Below, one piece after another: positions 27,504 through 36,722 of a stretch of 64,000 bases of DNA; position 1 is the stretch's first letter; each line of letters starts with the position of its first letter. The position numbers and the translations under genes are program-made. The notes beneath the pieces are model-generated. The model was not told the DNA's origin. It did no database searches and worked only from the letters and a program-made list of their open reading frames with translations. Origin of the DNA: Paenibacillus sp. LHD-38 (GTDB lineage Bacteria; Bacillota; Bacilli; Paenibacillales; Paenibacillaceae); contig NZ_JAVIFU010000022.1 in NCBI RefSeq assembly GCF_031157315.1, forward strand, positions 1 to 64,000. The letters run 5' to 3'.

Positions 27504-28073
27504 TTATTGTATCGCCATAAGCCTTGACTTCGCCTCGCCATAGGCTTTGACGATTTGTTGGATTTTTTGGAATTCGGGATCAGTTGGACCTAAATCAGCC
27601 ATGAACATCCGGTGTAAAATTTGATTGTACATATTTTGCCGCGCTTCGATTAGCCCGAGCTCCAACTGAATCAAATCCTCTAGCTCATTTTCCTCAATTA
27701 ATTGATCGATATCGACATCTTCATGGTTAGAGGGGGAGCGCTGTTCATCAAAAAACCGATCCGAGCCTCGTCCAATCCGAGGAAGCTCCTCATATTCCGC
27801 CTCAATCTCTTGCTGATTCCCCAGCGGAATCGATGTATTCAGCTCTGAAATAATAATGCCTTCTTTGGCCAGCATAACTTGGAAGGGCTTGTGCTGAATC
27901 AGATCGGCTATGACCAGCCTGCTCATATCTTTGTTGCGGATGAGGGATGAATCGAACGGGTGAAGCACCCACTGGCCATCTTGGTTAAAGAGGTTGAAGG
28001 TAAACCATTCCCCGCCATATATAAACCGTATATTAATATTGGACTCCGAAATAATTTCATAGGTAAACTCCAA
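27504..28073 (-). CDS. Uncharacterised cytoplasmic protein upstream of tdk
   Basis: I do not recognise this 189-residue protein. The start is TTG with GGAGG 8 nt before it. The N-terminal 90 residues look like a beta-rich domain (INIRFIYGGEWFTFNLF), the centre is acidic, and the last 70 residues are helical and acidic (ENELEDLIQLELGLIEARQN). No signal peptide or membrane segment is visible. It probably shares a transcript with tdk. Confidence 0.7.
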   Translation of the reverse strand: MEFTYEIISESNINIRFIYGGEWFTFNLFNQDGQWVLHPFDSSLIRNKDMSRLVIADLIQHKPFQVMLAKEGIIISELNTSIPLGNQQEIEAEYEELPRIGRGSDRFFDEQRSPSNHEDVDIDQLIEENELEDLIQLELGLIEARQNMYNQILHRMFMADLGPTDPEFQKIQQIVKAYGEAKSRLMAIQ

Positions 28074-28144
28074 ATGGAATACCTCCGATCCGTCAGTATA
28101 ATTTCTTACTATTATACCAAATCAGAGATAAACGAAACTAGCGA

Positions 28145-28240
28145 TTACTTTATCTCTTGCAAAATAGCTTCCGTTCGTTCCGAGCTCGCAACGACAATCA
28201 ACACGATAAGGAGCACTGCCAGGGCTATGCTGCCAATCAT
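28145..28240 (-). CDS. Candidate 31-residue membrane peptide
   Basis: The reading MIGSIALAVLLIVLIVVASS plus a short charged tail (ERTEAILQEIK) is one membrane helix with the charged end inside or outside. ATG at 28240 has AGAGGTGAT about 7 nt before it. The longer in-frame extension upstream has no RBS. Function is unknown; single-helix small proteins of this kind often modulate transporters or kinases, but nothing here proves that. Confidence 0.5.
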   Translation of the reverse strand: MIGSIALAVLLIVLIVVASSERTEAILQEIK

Positions 28241-28326
28241 AACAGGATCACCTCTTTTTTTCTTTAAGGCTATGCCGGTAATCCATGGTTTATGAATGTT
28301 ATTGCGGAATTTACTAAAATGCCAAA

Positions 28327-28361
28327 CGACCGCCCCCCGGTGGAACACCGAGAATCGGTCG
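28327..28361 (-). terminator. Possible terminator of the beta-helix gene
   Basis: CGACCG (28327-28332) pairs with CGGTCG (28356-28361) around an inner CGGTG/CACCG hairpin. On the minus strand it is followed by TTTGGCATTTT, so the U-run is weak. It lies about 40 nt past the stop at 28398. Confidence 0.5.
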
Positions 28362-28397
28362 CAGTATGATCTTTAGAAAAAGCCCTAATATAATCGA

Positions 28398-31300
28398 CTA
28401 CTTGCTAGCCTGCAGCAAGTTCAAAATGATTGTAATCGCCTCGGCTCGTGTGGCTTGCGCTTTGGGCGCAAACATGTTCCCTGTTCTGCCCTTCAAGATT
28501 TCCGCTTCCTTCATGGCGTATACAGCGCTCTTCGCCCAGGCAGGTATTTCGCTGTCGTCTGCAAAGCCGGTCGTTTCCACGTCCGGCAGCTTCGCCCCAC
28601 CAGCTCTGGCAATCATGACCGCCAGCTCAGCGCGATTAACACTCGCCGACGGACGGAAGCTTCCGTCATTATAGCCTGTTACGATTCCTGCTTGCAGTGC
28701 TTTTGCGATCGCTTCCTGAGACCAGGCGCCGATCTTCTCGCCATCGACAAAGCTCAGCTCGGCCTTGCTGTCAGCTAACTTCAGCCCGTTCATGAGCATG
28801 ACTACAAACTCTGCCCGTGTCACAGTTGCGTTAGGCTTAAACGTACCATCCGTATATCCTTTGACGATGCCTTGCTTCACGGCTGCCTCAATGTTGGCTT
28901 GCGCCCAGTGACCGTTAACGTCTGTGAACTTCGGAGCTTCCGTGCCATGATCTTCCTCAGTTCCACCGTCCGAAGGATTACCGTTGTTTCCGTCTCCCGC
29001 TCCATTTCCGTTGTTATTGCCTCCGTTGCTGCCTCCGTTATTCCCGCCACCATTGCCGCCGCTGGTGTTAACTACTTGTACTTCGAGATTGGCGTCTTGT
29101 CCTGCACTGAACGTAAAGGTAAGGTTGGCGGTACCTACCTCAAGAGCAGCCAAATACGATTTCAATATCGTTACCTTATCGTTTATCAGAGTATAATCTA
29201 CATTAGCTGTCAGCTGTACCTCTCCATTTTTCACTCCGATAAGCGTATTTCCGTTTAAGGCCACATCAATCACTGCATCCAGCTGCTGCGAAGGATTCTT
29301 GTCAAAAACGACCGATGCCGGGCTTATTGAGGAATTGGATGCGGCCGCTTCTTTAAAAGTAAATACATTGAAATCGTAAACGCTGGCCCCGTTGGAACCC
29401 GTTATATTCAACCGAATATATCTGGCTGAAATAGCAGCCTCCTTGCGATCCTCATTGATCTGCTGTGTGGTGGCTGTGCCGGTCTTGTCCGAATACGTTG
29501 TCCAGTTAGTGCCGTCTGTGGAGGATTCAATTTTGTATTTGTATCCTGAATTCAGCTCAAATCTGGTTTTCACGCCTGTTATGTCGTATTCATCGCCAAG
29601 ATCGACCTTCAACCACTGAGGTACGGTTAACCCTTCCTGCTGAGCCCATCTGGTCGTTGGGTCCCCATCTACAGCGTATAACGGGTTTTTGCTTTGTGAC
29701 GATGCAACAACCGCTTTACTTAAAGCGATATCGATTTCTTCACCGTTTATGTCTGTCACGCTTACCTCTAAATGCTTATTGTCGCCTGAACTGAATTCAA
29801 AAGTCAGGTTGCTCTTTCCTTCACCTAGCGTTGCAAGATAAGAGCGATGGATAATGACCTCGTTTCCTGAAACGCTATAGTCGATATCAGGGCTCAGGTA
29901 AAGCGATCTATTTTTGACTCCTGTTAGCGTATTGCCTTGAAGATCCATTCCAACGGTTATATCTGATTGGTTATTCGGGTCTTTATTAAAAACAGCTGTT
30001 GTCTTATCAATAGTTGAATCAGGAGTTATCTTTGTGCCAAATACGCTAAACTCATATATGCTCGGGCCTAGGCTATATAACGCCTTAATCCTCATGTATC
30101 TTGCGGATACAGCATTTTCATTGTTATCCTGATACGTTTGCTGCGTCGTTTCACTTCCTGTTCGATCTGCATAGGTATGCCAGTTTTGCCCATCCATGGA
30201 ATATTCGATTTTGTATTTATATCCACTAGGCAACTCAAACATGGTCGTAACGGATTTTACGGCGTATACGCCCTGCAAATCAACCATAATCCAACCTTCG
30301 GTATTCCATATCCCTTCCTGCTGCGCCCATCGTGTACTTGTATTCCCATCCACTGCATTGGCAGGCTCCAAGCTTTGCGATGAAGCTGTTATCGGCTTGT
30401 TAAGCGCGACATTGACGGATCCGTCATCTTCAATGACATTCACCTTCAGGACAGGGTCTTCTCCTGTTGCAAAATCGAACGTCAGGCTATTTTCCCCATT
30501 TGGCAGTGCATGGAGATAGGATTTATAAATCAATACCTGATCCCAAAATAATTTGTAGTCTTGATCAGGGACCAACTGAGCCGCTCCGTTTTTGATTCCA
30601 TTCAGCTTCCCGCCGTTTAATACCATTTTGATCTGAATGTCCACTTGCCTTAGTGGATTTTTATCGAAAGTGACTTCATTCCGTTGAATCAATGAATTGG
30701 ATTCGGGAGGCGTGCCGCCTTCTCCAGGATACACGCTGAATTCATAGATGCTCCCTCCCCAACCGTGAGACAGCGTAATTCGCATATAACGCGCCATTAC
30801 GTCATTTTCATCCTGATTGGTTTGTTGGGTTGTGGCTATCGCTGTCTTGTCGGCAAACAGCTCCCAATTCTCTCCATCCTCCGAATATTCAATTTTGTAT
30901 TTGTAGCCTGTGTTTAACTCAAACATCGTACTTGTCGAAGCGATGGAATATACGTCTCCGAGGTCTACCGTCAACCACTGGGCATCAGTTCTTCCTTCTT
31001 CCTGCGCCCATCTCGTGGTCGTATCGCCATCCACTGCAAACGCCGGGTCATTGCTTTGCGAGAATGCCGTTACCGGTTTTTTCAATGCGAGATTTACAGG
31101 CTCTTGAGGTGCCGGAAGCGGTGCTTTCCACGGGCCTGCCGCTGCAATAATGTCCTGCGCTTCCTGCGGCCAGTTGGTACCTGAAACACTTATATTTCCA
31201 ATTGCAGTGTTTGAAGTTATTCCACCGAAATCAACATTGTAATAGTTATACCTGAAGATATTGTCATGAGCATTGTTTGTAGCAAAAGCATGTTCCGTAT

Positions 31301-32996
31301 TATCTATAACATTTCGCTCAACCATCCTGTAACTCGTCGCCCCATCCAAATAGACGCCCATGATATGGTTCCAGGCCGCATATTCACCTTGCCTCATGTT
31401 TTTTATATAGTTGTGGTAGATATTGGAGAATCCATCCATGCGACCCAGTGTGTAAATGCCGCCTCCGTCCTGGACAAGCCTTACTGAATCATGAATGTAA
31501 TTGTTGTGTACCTGATTATTCGTCATGCCATGATCTGCATCAGACCAGTTCCACCCGATACTAATGCCGGAATACGGCAGGTTGCTGATCTCATTATTTG
31601 CGATGGTCATGTTTTGGGGAAGCATAGCTCCAATCCCAACCATATCGCCGTAATCGAGTCCAATATGATCGATTGTGTTGTTTGTAATGGTATCAAATTG
31701 GCTTTGGCCGTCAGGCAGCGTATAAGAAAGATCTTTTCCTTCGTTGTCATCCCACAGATCGCCAACAATGCCCATAGCTACGCCGCCCCCGGCATTGTCG
31801 CTAAATTTGTTCCCGTCTATCGAGGTGTGATCGGTGCCCTCATACCCCATAATGCCCCAGCTTCCCGCATATTGAAAAATATTATTAGAGATCGTAATAT
31901 TGCTCGTGTATTTTAACTCAAGCATGGCTCTGGACGCGGTATAACGGGCTGTATTTCTAATTTCGGTGTTATTGCCGCCAGTGACGGACTGATATCTGAA
32001 ACCTGCCTGCACATCTACATAGCCATAGCTCGACGGGGCCAGCCAATTGCTGTGCATAAATTGAATACCTGAAAATTCGATGTTTTGAACTTTGTTGCCT
32101 GGACTGCCTTCCAAATTCACAACGGTCTCCAGCTTAGGCGCAATGATTCGAGTGGCATTTATGGTTTCACTGCTTCTTGGCTTGTAATATACCGTTTCTT
32201 CAGCAGAATCCAGATACCACTCTCCTTCTGCATCAAGCAAAGATAAAGCGTTTTCAAAAAAGTATGGCGAATTCCCCTGACCATGATGATTATATGAAAA
32301 CCCGCTTTCAGGGAATTTAAAATCTACTTGGCCTGTTGTTCCGTTAATGCTGTCAATTCGGCCGCGCACTTGGCTCCAGCTTTGCAAAATAACCATTTCG
32401 GCAGAGGTTCCGCTTAATTGGCTGGCCCATGAGCGTGCATCCTCATCAATAACATAAGGATATTCGCCGTTCTTTGCCCTGTAATAAGGACCTTTGACCA
32501 CATCATCTGTCATATTGGGTTGACGGGCACGGATTCCCCGATCCTCGTCAACGTACAGCTGTCTGAAATTCCAATCTACGCCTGTCTTTTTATAAATGTT
32601 CTTATCACTGTCGTATAGTTCCCAGCCAGCACTAATGTCAACGCCGCCGCTAATGACAGGAGTCGCTCCCGCATCAGCCGTATAGATCACTTTGTAGCCG
32701 TTATTACCGGAATCCAAGCTGTCGAATGTCAAAGTCTCATCTAACAGATATTCGCCATCCTGCAAATAGACATAAATATCATTGGTCATGGTGCTGTTTA
32801 TTTCGCGTACAGCCTCCCTAGCTTTATCAATGGTCCTAAATGGCGAATCAGAGGTCCCACTGTTGTTGTCATCTCCTAGCGGCGATACGTAAAAGCTCTG
32901 CTGCGAAGCGGCTTGAACCGGTTTAATCGCACCTGACAGGGACAAGCTTGTAAACACCATGTATATGGCGATTAGTAAAGCAAGCTTTCTTTTCAT
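28398..32996 (-). CDS. S-layer-anchored beta-helix glycosidase (GH141-like) with F5/8C-X2 modules
   Basis: The 1532-residue secreted protein has signal peptide 1-29 and an N-terminal domain at about 30-630. That domain begins FYVSPLGDDNNSGTSDSPFR and has PbH1-type right-handed helix repeats (NITISNNIF, NMTIANNEISN), the pattern of GH141 and pectate-lyase-like enzymes. Three repeats of an F5/8C (CBM32-like) domain plus an X2-type domain follow: F5/8C near 630, 860 and 1085, X2 near 765, 990 and 1220. A Gly/Asn linker (about 1310-1350) leads to three SLH domains (FTDVNGHW to the end). ATG has GGAGG upstream. It lies downstream of the importer at 33186-36301 and probably degrades its substrate; specificity is unknown. 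Confidence 0.88.
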   Translation of the reverse strand: MKRKLALLIAIYMVFTSLSLSGAIKPVQAASQQSFYVSPLGDDNNSGTSDSPFRTIDKAREAVREINSTMTNDIYVYLQDGEYLLDETLTFDSLDSGNNGYKVIYTADAGATPVISGGVDISAGWELYDSDKNIYKKTGVDWNFRQLYVDEDRGIRARQPNMTDDVVKGPYYRAKNGEYPYVIDEDARSWASQLSGTSAEMVILQSWSQVRGRIDSINGTTGQVDFKFPESGFSYNHHGQGNSPYFFENALSLLDAEGEWYLDSAEETVYYKPRSSETINATRIIAPKLETVVNLEGSPGNKVQNIEFSGIQFMHSNWLAPSSYGYVDVQAGFRYQSVTGGNNTEIRNTARYTASRAMLELKYTSNITISNNIFQYAGSWGIMGYEGTDHTSIDGNKFSDNAGGGVAMGIVGDLWDDNEGKDLSYTLPDGQSQFDTITNNTIDHIGLDYGDMVGIGAMLPQNMTIANNEISNLPYSGISIGWNWSDADHGMTNNQVHNNYIHDSVRLVQDGGGIYTLGRMDGFSNIYHNYIKNMRQGEYAAWNHIMGVYLDGATSYRMVERNVIDNTEHAFATNNAHDNIFRYNYYNVDFGGITSNTAIGNISVSGTNWPQEAQDIIAAAGPWKAPLPAPQEPVNLALKKPVTAFSQSNDPAFAVDGDTTTRWAQEEGRTDAQWLTVDLGDVYSIASTSTMFELNTGYKYKIEYSEDGENWELFADKTAIATTQQTNQDENDVMARYMRITLSHGWGGSIYEFSVYPGEGGTPPESNSLIQRNEVTFDKNPLRQVDIQIKMVLNGGKLNGIKNGAAQLVPDQDYKLFWDQVLIYKSYLHALPNGENSLTFDFATGEDPVLKVNVIEDDGSVNVALNKPITASSQSLEPANAVDGNTSTRWAQQEGIWNTEGWIMVDLQGVYAVKSVTTMFELPSGYKYKIEYSMDGQNWHTYADRTGSETTQQTYQDNNENAVSARYMRIKALYSLGPSIYEFSVFGTKITPDSTIDKTTAVFNKDPNNQSDITVGMDLQGNTLTGVKNRSLYLSPDIDYSVSGNEVIIHRSYLATLGEGKSNLTFEFSSGDNKHLEVSVTDINGEEIDIALSKAVVASSQSKNPLYAVDGDPTTRWAQQEGLTVPQWLKVDLGDEYDITGVKTRFELNSGYKYKIESSTDGTNWTTYSDKTGTATTQQINEDRKEAAISARYIRLNITGSNGASVYDFNVFTFKEAAASNSSISPASVVFDKNPSQQLDAVIDVALNGNTLIGVKNGEVQLTANVDYTLINDKVTILKSYLAALEVGTANLTFTFSAGQDANLEVQVVNTSGGNGGGNNGGSNGGNNNGNGAGDGNNGNPSDGGTEEDHGTEAPKFTDVNGHWAQANIEAAVKQGIVKGYTDGTFKPNATVTRAEFVVMLMNGLKLADSKAELSFVDGEKIGAWSQEAIAKALQAGIVTGYNDGSFRPSASVNRAELAVMIARAGGAKLPDVETTGFADDSEIPAWAKSAVYAMKEAEILKGRTGNMFAPKAQATRAEAITIILNLLQASK

Positions 32997-33041
32997 AGAT
33001 AGACGCCTCCTACGTTTCTTTTCGTTTTTTAATCGTTTATG

Positions 33042-33072
33042 ACCAGTGCGGCTTTACCGCGCCCGCACTGGT
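33042..33072 (-). promoter_or_regulatory. Stem-loop between permease and beta-helix genes
   Basis: ACCAGTGCGG (33042-33051) pairs with CCGCACTGGT (33063-33072) in the 189-nt gap before the beta-helix gene. No U-run follows directly, so it may be an mRNA 3'-end or processing hairpin rather than a full terminator. Confidence 0.5.
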
Positions 33073-33185
33073 TCGTAAGTTCAACCAATGTCAGAGCTCC
33101 GCCCCCTTTCAAGAGAATATATCATCAGAGAATGATGCCCATCGCTATAGCGAAAAAGAAAATCAGCGACTCCAATTGGTAGGTG

Positions 33186-34019
33186 CTACCCCTTCAACGA
33201 GCCTTCCGTCAGTCCCGCAATAAACTGCCGCTGCATGAACAGATAGAGCAGAAAGATCGGGGCTGAGGCCAATACAACCAGTGCAAACACATCCTCCCAG
33301 TTCGTGCTGTACTGTCCTACGGCTTGAAAGATTCCCGTCGTTACGGTGTAGCTCTTGGTAGAGCCCAAAATAATGACTGGATTAATAAAATCATTCCAAA
33401 TCCATAGACATAAGAAAATGACAGCTGAGGCAGTCGCAGGACGCAGCAGCGGAAATAATATTTTCCAAAAAATCGTAAATTGGCTCGCTCCATCGATCTT
33501 CGCCGACTCATCCAGCTCTCTCGACAGCGTGCGGATAAAGCCTACAAATATAAATACCGTAAACGGAACATAAAACCCGATATTGTAAAGAATCAACCCC
33601 TGTGGCGTGAACATCAGCCCGAGCTTCGCCAGTACCTTAACAAGCGGAATCAAAATCACCTGTGGCGGAATCATTAAACCTGACAGTAGCAGCAAATAGC
33701 ACACAGACAGAAAACGGTTGCTTACACGGGCAAAGACAAAGGACATCATAGAACACAGCACAACAAGCAGAACGACCGATACCGATGTAATTAAAACAGA
33801 CGTCCCATATGCTTTGAAAATATTAAAGGATGGCGTCACTGCCGATCTTATAAAATTGTCCAGCGTCAGGTTGACAACGGGCAGTGAAAAGGGGTTGTCC
33901 AAAATGTCCGTTCTAGTCTTGAATGCATTGACAACAGCAATATAGAACGGAACAAGCAATAAAAGAGACAAAGGCATGAGGAATAGATGCCTTGCATACT
34001 GAGAGCGATTTCTCCTCAT
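33186..34019 (-). CDS. CUT1 ABC permease, MalG-like (importer B)
   Basis: This 277-residue permease has six hydrophobic segments, an EAA loop DESAKIDGASQFTIFWKILFP and the C-terminal FIAGLTEGSLKG. It overlaps the stop of the MalF-like gene by 4 nt (34016-34019), so translation is coupled. It forms importer B with 34016-34888 and the binding protein at 34967-36301. Confidence 0.92.
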   Translation of the reverse strand: MRRNRSQYARHLFLMPLSLLLLVPFYIAVVNAFKTRTDILDNPFSLPVVNLTLDNFIRSAVTPSFNIFKAYGTSVLITSVSVVLLVVLCSMMSFVFARVSNRFLSVCYLLLLSGLMIPPQVILIPLVKVLAKLGLMFTPQGLILYNIGFYVPFTVFIFVGFIRTLSRELDESAKIDGASQFTIFWKILFPLLRPATASAVIFLCLWIWNDFINPVIILGSTKSYTVTTGIFQAVGQYSTNWEDVFALVVLASAPIFLLYLFMQRQFIAGLTEGSLKG

Positions 34020-34888
34020 AGCAGCCTCTCCTCTCTTCTTCGTAAATAGACCGTCAAGGTAACCGATAAAAGGCTTACTATAATAAGCATATAGACTGCA
34101 AGACTTGCAGAGTAGCTCAGCCGATTCGCGCTAAAGCCAACCTTGACCACCTGATAGGCGATGGTTTCTGTCGCTCCAGCCGGTCCGCCAGAAGTAAGAA
34201 TGGCCACACGGTCGTATTCTCGCATCGAGCCCGTAAACATAAATATGATGCTCATCGTATAGGCAGGCGCCAGCATGGGAAACGTAATATGTCTGAATTG
34301 CTGCCATCTATTGGCCCCGTCCATTTTGACCGCTTCATACAAGCTGCCCGGAATCGATTGAAGTCCTGCCAAATAGATCACAATGATAAAGCCGGTAGAC
34401 TGCCAAATGGCAAGGAAGGTAATTGTCCATACGGCCAAATCTGGATTCCCGAAAAACTCGATCCGCTCCGCCCCAAGCTTCTCCAGCAAGTTATTAAGCA
34501 ATCCGTTATAGCTCAGAATGCTCTTCCAAATAAAACCGATCGAGACTGTACTCAGCAGCAACGGGAAGAAGAAGACGGATCTGTAAAAATTTGTCATCCG
34601 CCCTTTTTGGTTCAGGAGAACCGCAAAGGCAATTCCAAGTATATTCACAGCCAGGGTTGCCACCACCGTAATAAACAAGGTGACCTGCAACGCCCGTGCG
34701 AAGGCCTTGTCATGAAAAGCTTCCACGTAATTGCTTAGTCCTGCAAATTGATAGGAGGGGCTTAGGCCATCCCAATTGTAAAAAGAATAATAGACTAGCA
34801 GAAAGATGGGGATCAGCAGGAAACAGAAGTAAATGATAATGCCTGGTGAAAACATTAACGCAAAAGACCATCGATCATTTTTAAGCAA
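34016..34888 (-). CDS. CUT1 ABC permease, MalF/UgpA-like (importer B)
   Basis: The 290-residue product begins with a short cytoplasmic stretch and a TM at about 10-32, then YYSFYNWDGLS. The EAA loop reads YEAVKMDGANRWQQFRHITFP. It is a short MalF type without a large external domain and is the middle gene of a binding protein-permease-permease operon. Confidence 0.92.
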   Translation of the reverse strand: MLKNDRWSFALMFSPGIIIYFCFLLIPIFLLVYYSFYNWDGLSPSYQFAGLSNYVEAFHDKAFARALQVTLFITVVATLAVNILGIAFAVLLNQKGRMTNFYRSVFFFPLLLSTVSIGFIWKSILSYNGLLNNLLEKLGAERIEFFGNPDLAVWTITFLAIWQSTGFIIVIYLAGLQSIPGSLYEAVKMDGANRWQQFRHITFPMLAPAYTMSIIFMFTGSMREYDRVAILTSGGPAGATETIAYQVVKVGFSANRLSYSASLAVYMLIIVSLLSVTLTVYLRRREERLL

Positions 34889-34927
34889 ATCGTATCACCG
34901 CCAAGTATCTTAATAATGCCATTGGGA

Positions 34928-34955
34928 AAGGGGCGAGACCTATTGTTCGCCCCTT
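34928..34955 (-). promoter_or_regulatory. Intercistronic stem-loop after binding-protein gene (importer B)
   Basis: AAGGGGCGA (34928-34936) pairs with TCGCCCCTT (34947-34955) in the 78-nt gap between binding protein and MalF-like gene. Position and form match the hairpin at 5676-5705 in importer A1. It probably raises binding-protein mRNA over permease mRNA. Confidence 0.6.
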
Positions 34956-34966
34956 CTGCCGCAGCT

Positions 34967-36301
34967 TTATTTATTGTTTTTATCCCAATATTCGTCCAGT
35001 GATTTCATACCCTTCTCGACGTCTACATCACCGAGCATAATACTTTGTGCCACTTTGTTGTATTGATCCTGAATGCCTGCAACAGGCACTCTGCCGACTT
35101 TATTGTTCATATGACCAACCATCGGAGGGTTGTTAAGCAGCAGCTCGTAAATTTCCGTTTGCAATGCGGACATCTCCCATTTGAGCGGCTCCTTCAAATT
35201 CGAGAACAAAGCATCTGCCTGCAAGTAGCCTTTATGGGCTTCCGAGTCAAGCATCATAAATTTAGCAAATTTCAGAGCCTCTTCCGGGTATTTGCTGTTT
35301 TTGGCAACCGCATAACCGCCTGCATTCTCTCCGCCCAGCAGATACTGCGTGCCATCCTTTGTAGGTGTTCCAAATACGCCTACCTCAAAGTCCTTGTCCG
35401 CAACGGCTTCAGCCGCGCTGAACCATGAGCCCATCGGATACATCGCTCCCTTACCCTTCAAAAACTCCTGCTCAACCGCTGTGTAGTCGATGCTTAAAGC
35501 ACCCTTGTTGAAGTATCCCTTCTCAACAAGATTGGTATAATAGCTTGCCGCTTCCTTCCAGTTCGCATCTGTAAACTTCACTTTATTGTCGAAGCGATCT
35601 GCGTACCAGTTTTTATTGTCCTTATAAACGCTAGGGGATGTCATTACCGAGAACGTAAATCCAGCCGTCCAGTCGCCTGCCGTCAGCAGCGGTGTAATAT
35701 TTTTTGCCTTCAACTTCTCAGCAGCCGCTTCCAACTCCGCCCATGACTTCGGAGTGGAGGTAATACCAGCTTCGGCAAATAGCTTTTTATTATAGAAAAT
35801 AAGAGATTGCGGCTGTCTGATTGCCGAAATATTATATAGCTTGCCTTCAATCATCTCAGCCTCATAGTTATTAATGTTCTTAATATCCTCGTCAATTGGA
35901 ATTTCAAGCAATGCGTCAGCATCTACGAACATTTGGATCGTAGCGTTCTGGACAACGTCAGGAAAGTCGCCGGATGCAAGTAATGTTTTTAGGTAACTGT
36001 CAGGCGATCCCTCATTCGCTGGGGGTTGAATGCGCTTTACTTTGATACCAGGGTTAGCGCTTTCAAACTTCTGAATCAATTGATCGTAATATTCTACCGT
36101 CAGGTTCGGAGTAATCCATGATTGAAATATGATTTCAACATCCTTGACAGCTTCTTTATCCGTACCCTTCTCCTCGCTGTTGTCAGCTGACTTGGTTGGT
36201 GTGGACTCTTTCCCGCCAGAGCTATTATCGCTATTGCCGCCGCAAGCCGCCAATACCATAACCAGCATCATGATCATACATAGTGCAAACCACTTTCTCA
36301 T
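34967..36301 (-). CDS. Extracellular sugar-binding lipoprotein (importer B)
   Basis: This 444-residue CUT1 binding protein starts at 36301 (MRKWFALCM) because GAGGTGG lies 5-6 nt upstream and the signal peptide then starts properly; a 66-codon upstream extension is not credible. The lipobox is MVLAAC with Cys20. The mature part shows SBP_bac_1 features such as KGKGAMYPMGSWF and GGYAVAKNSKYPEEALKFAK. It is the first gene of the importer B operon, preceded by a TATAAT box, and is divergent to the second YesM/YesN pair. Confidence 0.92.
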   Translation of the reverse strand: MRKWFALCMIMMLVMVLAACGGNSDNSSGGKESTPTKSADNSEEKGTDKEAVKDVEIIFQSWITPNLTVEYYDQLIQKFESANPGIKVKRIQPPANEGSPDSYLKTLLASGDFPDVVQNATIQMFVDADALLEIPIDEDIKNINNYEAEMIEGKLYNISAIRQPQSLIFYNKKLFAEAGITSTPKSWAELEAAAEKLKAKNITPLLTAGDWTAGFTFSVMTSPSVYKDNKNWYADRFDNKVKFTDANWKEAASYYTNLVEKGYFNKGALSIDYTAVEQEFLKGKGAMYPMGSWFSAAEAVADKDFEVGVFGTPTKDGTQYLLGGENAGGYAVAKNSKYPEEALKFAKFMMLDSEAHKGYLQADALFSNLKEPLKWEMSALQTEIYELLLNNPPMVGHMNNKVGRVPVAGIQDQYNKVAQSIMLGDVDVEKGMKSLDEYWDKNNK

Positions 36302-36340
36302 TTCGACCACCTCTTCGTCTCGATTAGTAACCTCAAATCT

Positions 36341-36346
36341 ATTATA
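36341..36346 (-). promoter_or_regulatory. -10 box of importer B operon
   Basis: TATAAT on the minus strand lies about 40 nt upstream of the binding-protein start. The -35 region (GGCAAC/TGGCAA) is poor, as in operon A, which fits activation by the divergent YesN-type regulator. The rest of the 420-bp divergent spacer (36302-36722) shows no gene. Confidence 0.5.
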
Positions 36347-36722
36347 GGAAGATGTTGTTACACGTTGCCACAGCATAAATACTACTTTCACTAGACCAAT
36401 TAAACTTCTTTTTGAGGTTTCAAATACACTACATTTCGAGCTTGATCGCACGCTGCGTCCCTCTTCAGTTGAACGTTGACCTATCTGGCCTTTGGACAAC
36501 TGCCGCTAGAGTAAAAAACATAGCTTTACTGGAAAAATTGTATCTTTATGACTCTTATGTTCGCAAGATGAAAGGGATTTTGCACCCGTCTCCCGCTTTG
36601 CCTTGGTTCAGCCACTTTCCGCTTAACAGTTGACAGCGCTTTAAATTTGTTCATAAAATGGCGTTAGATGAATGAACAACCGTGTTAAGCCTGAATCTGT
36701 CAACACCAAAGGAGTCGGCTCC

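Noticed and set aside
33110-33185. Separate promoter for the beta-helix gene
   Set aside because: Only weak AT-rich hexamers with poor spacing were found; not enough to report as a feature.
36412-36633. 73-residue plus-strand protein in the divergent promoter region
   Set aside because: Composition is random-looking, there is no RBS, and it lies in the regulatory spacer of importer B and the YesM kinase.
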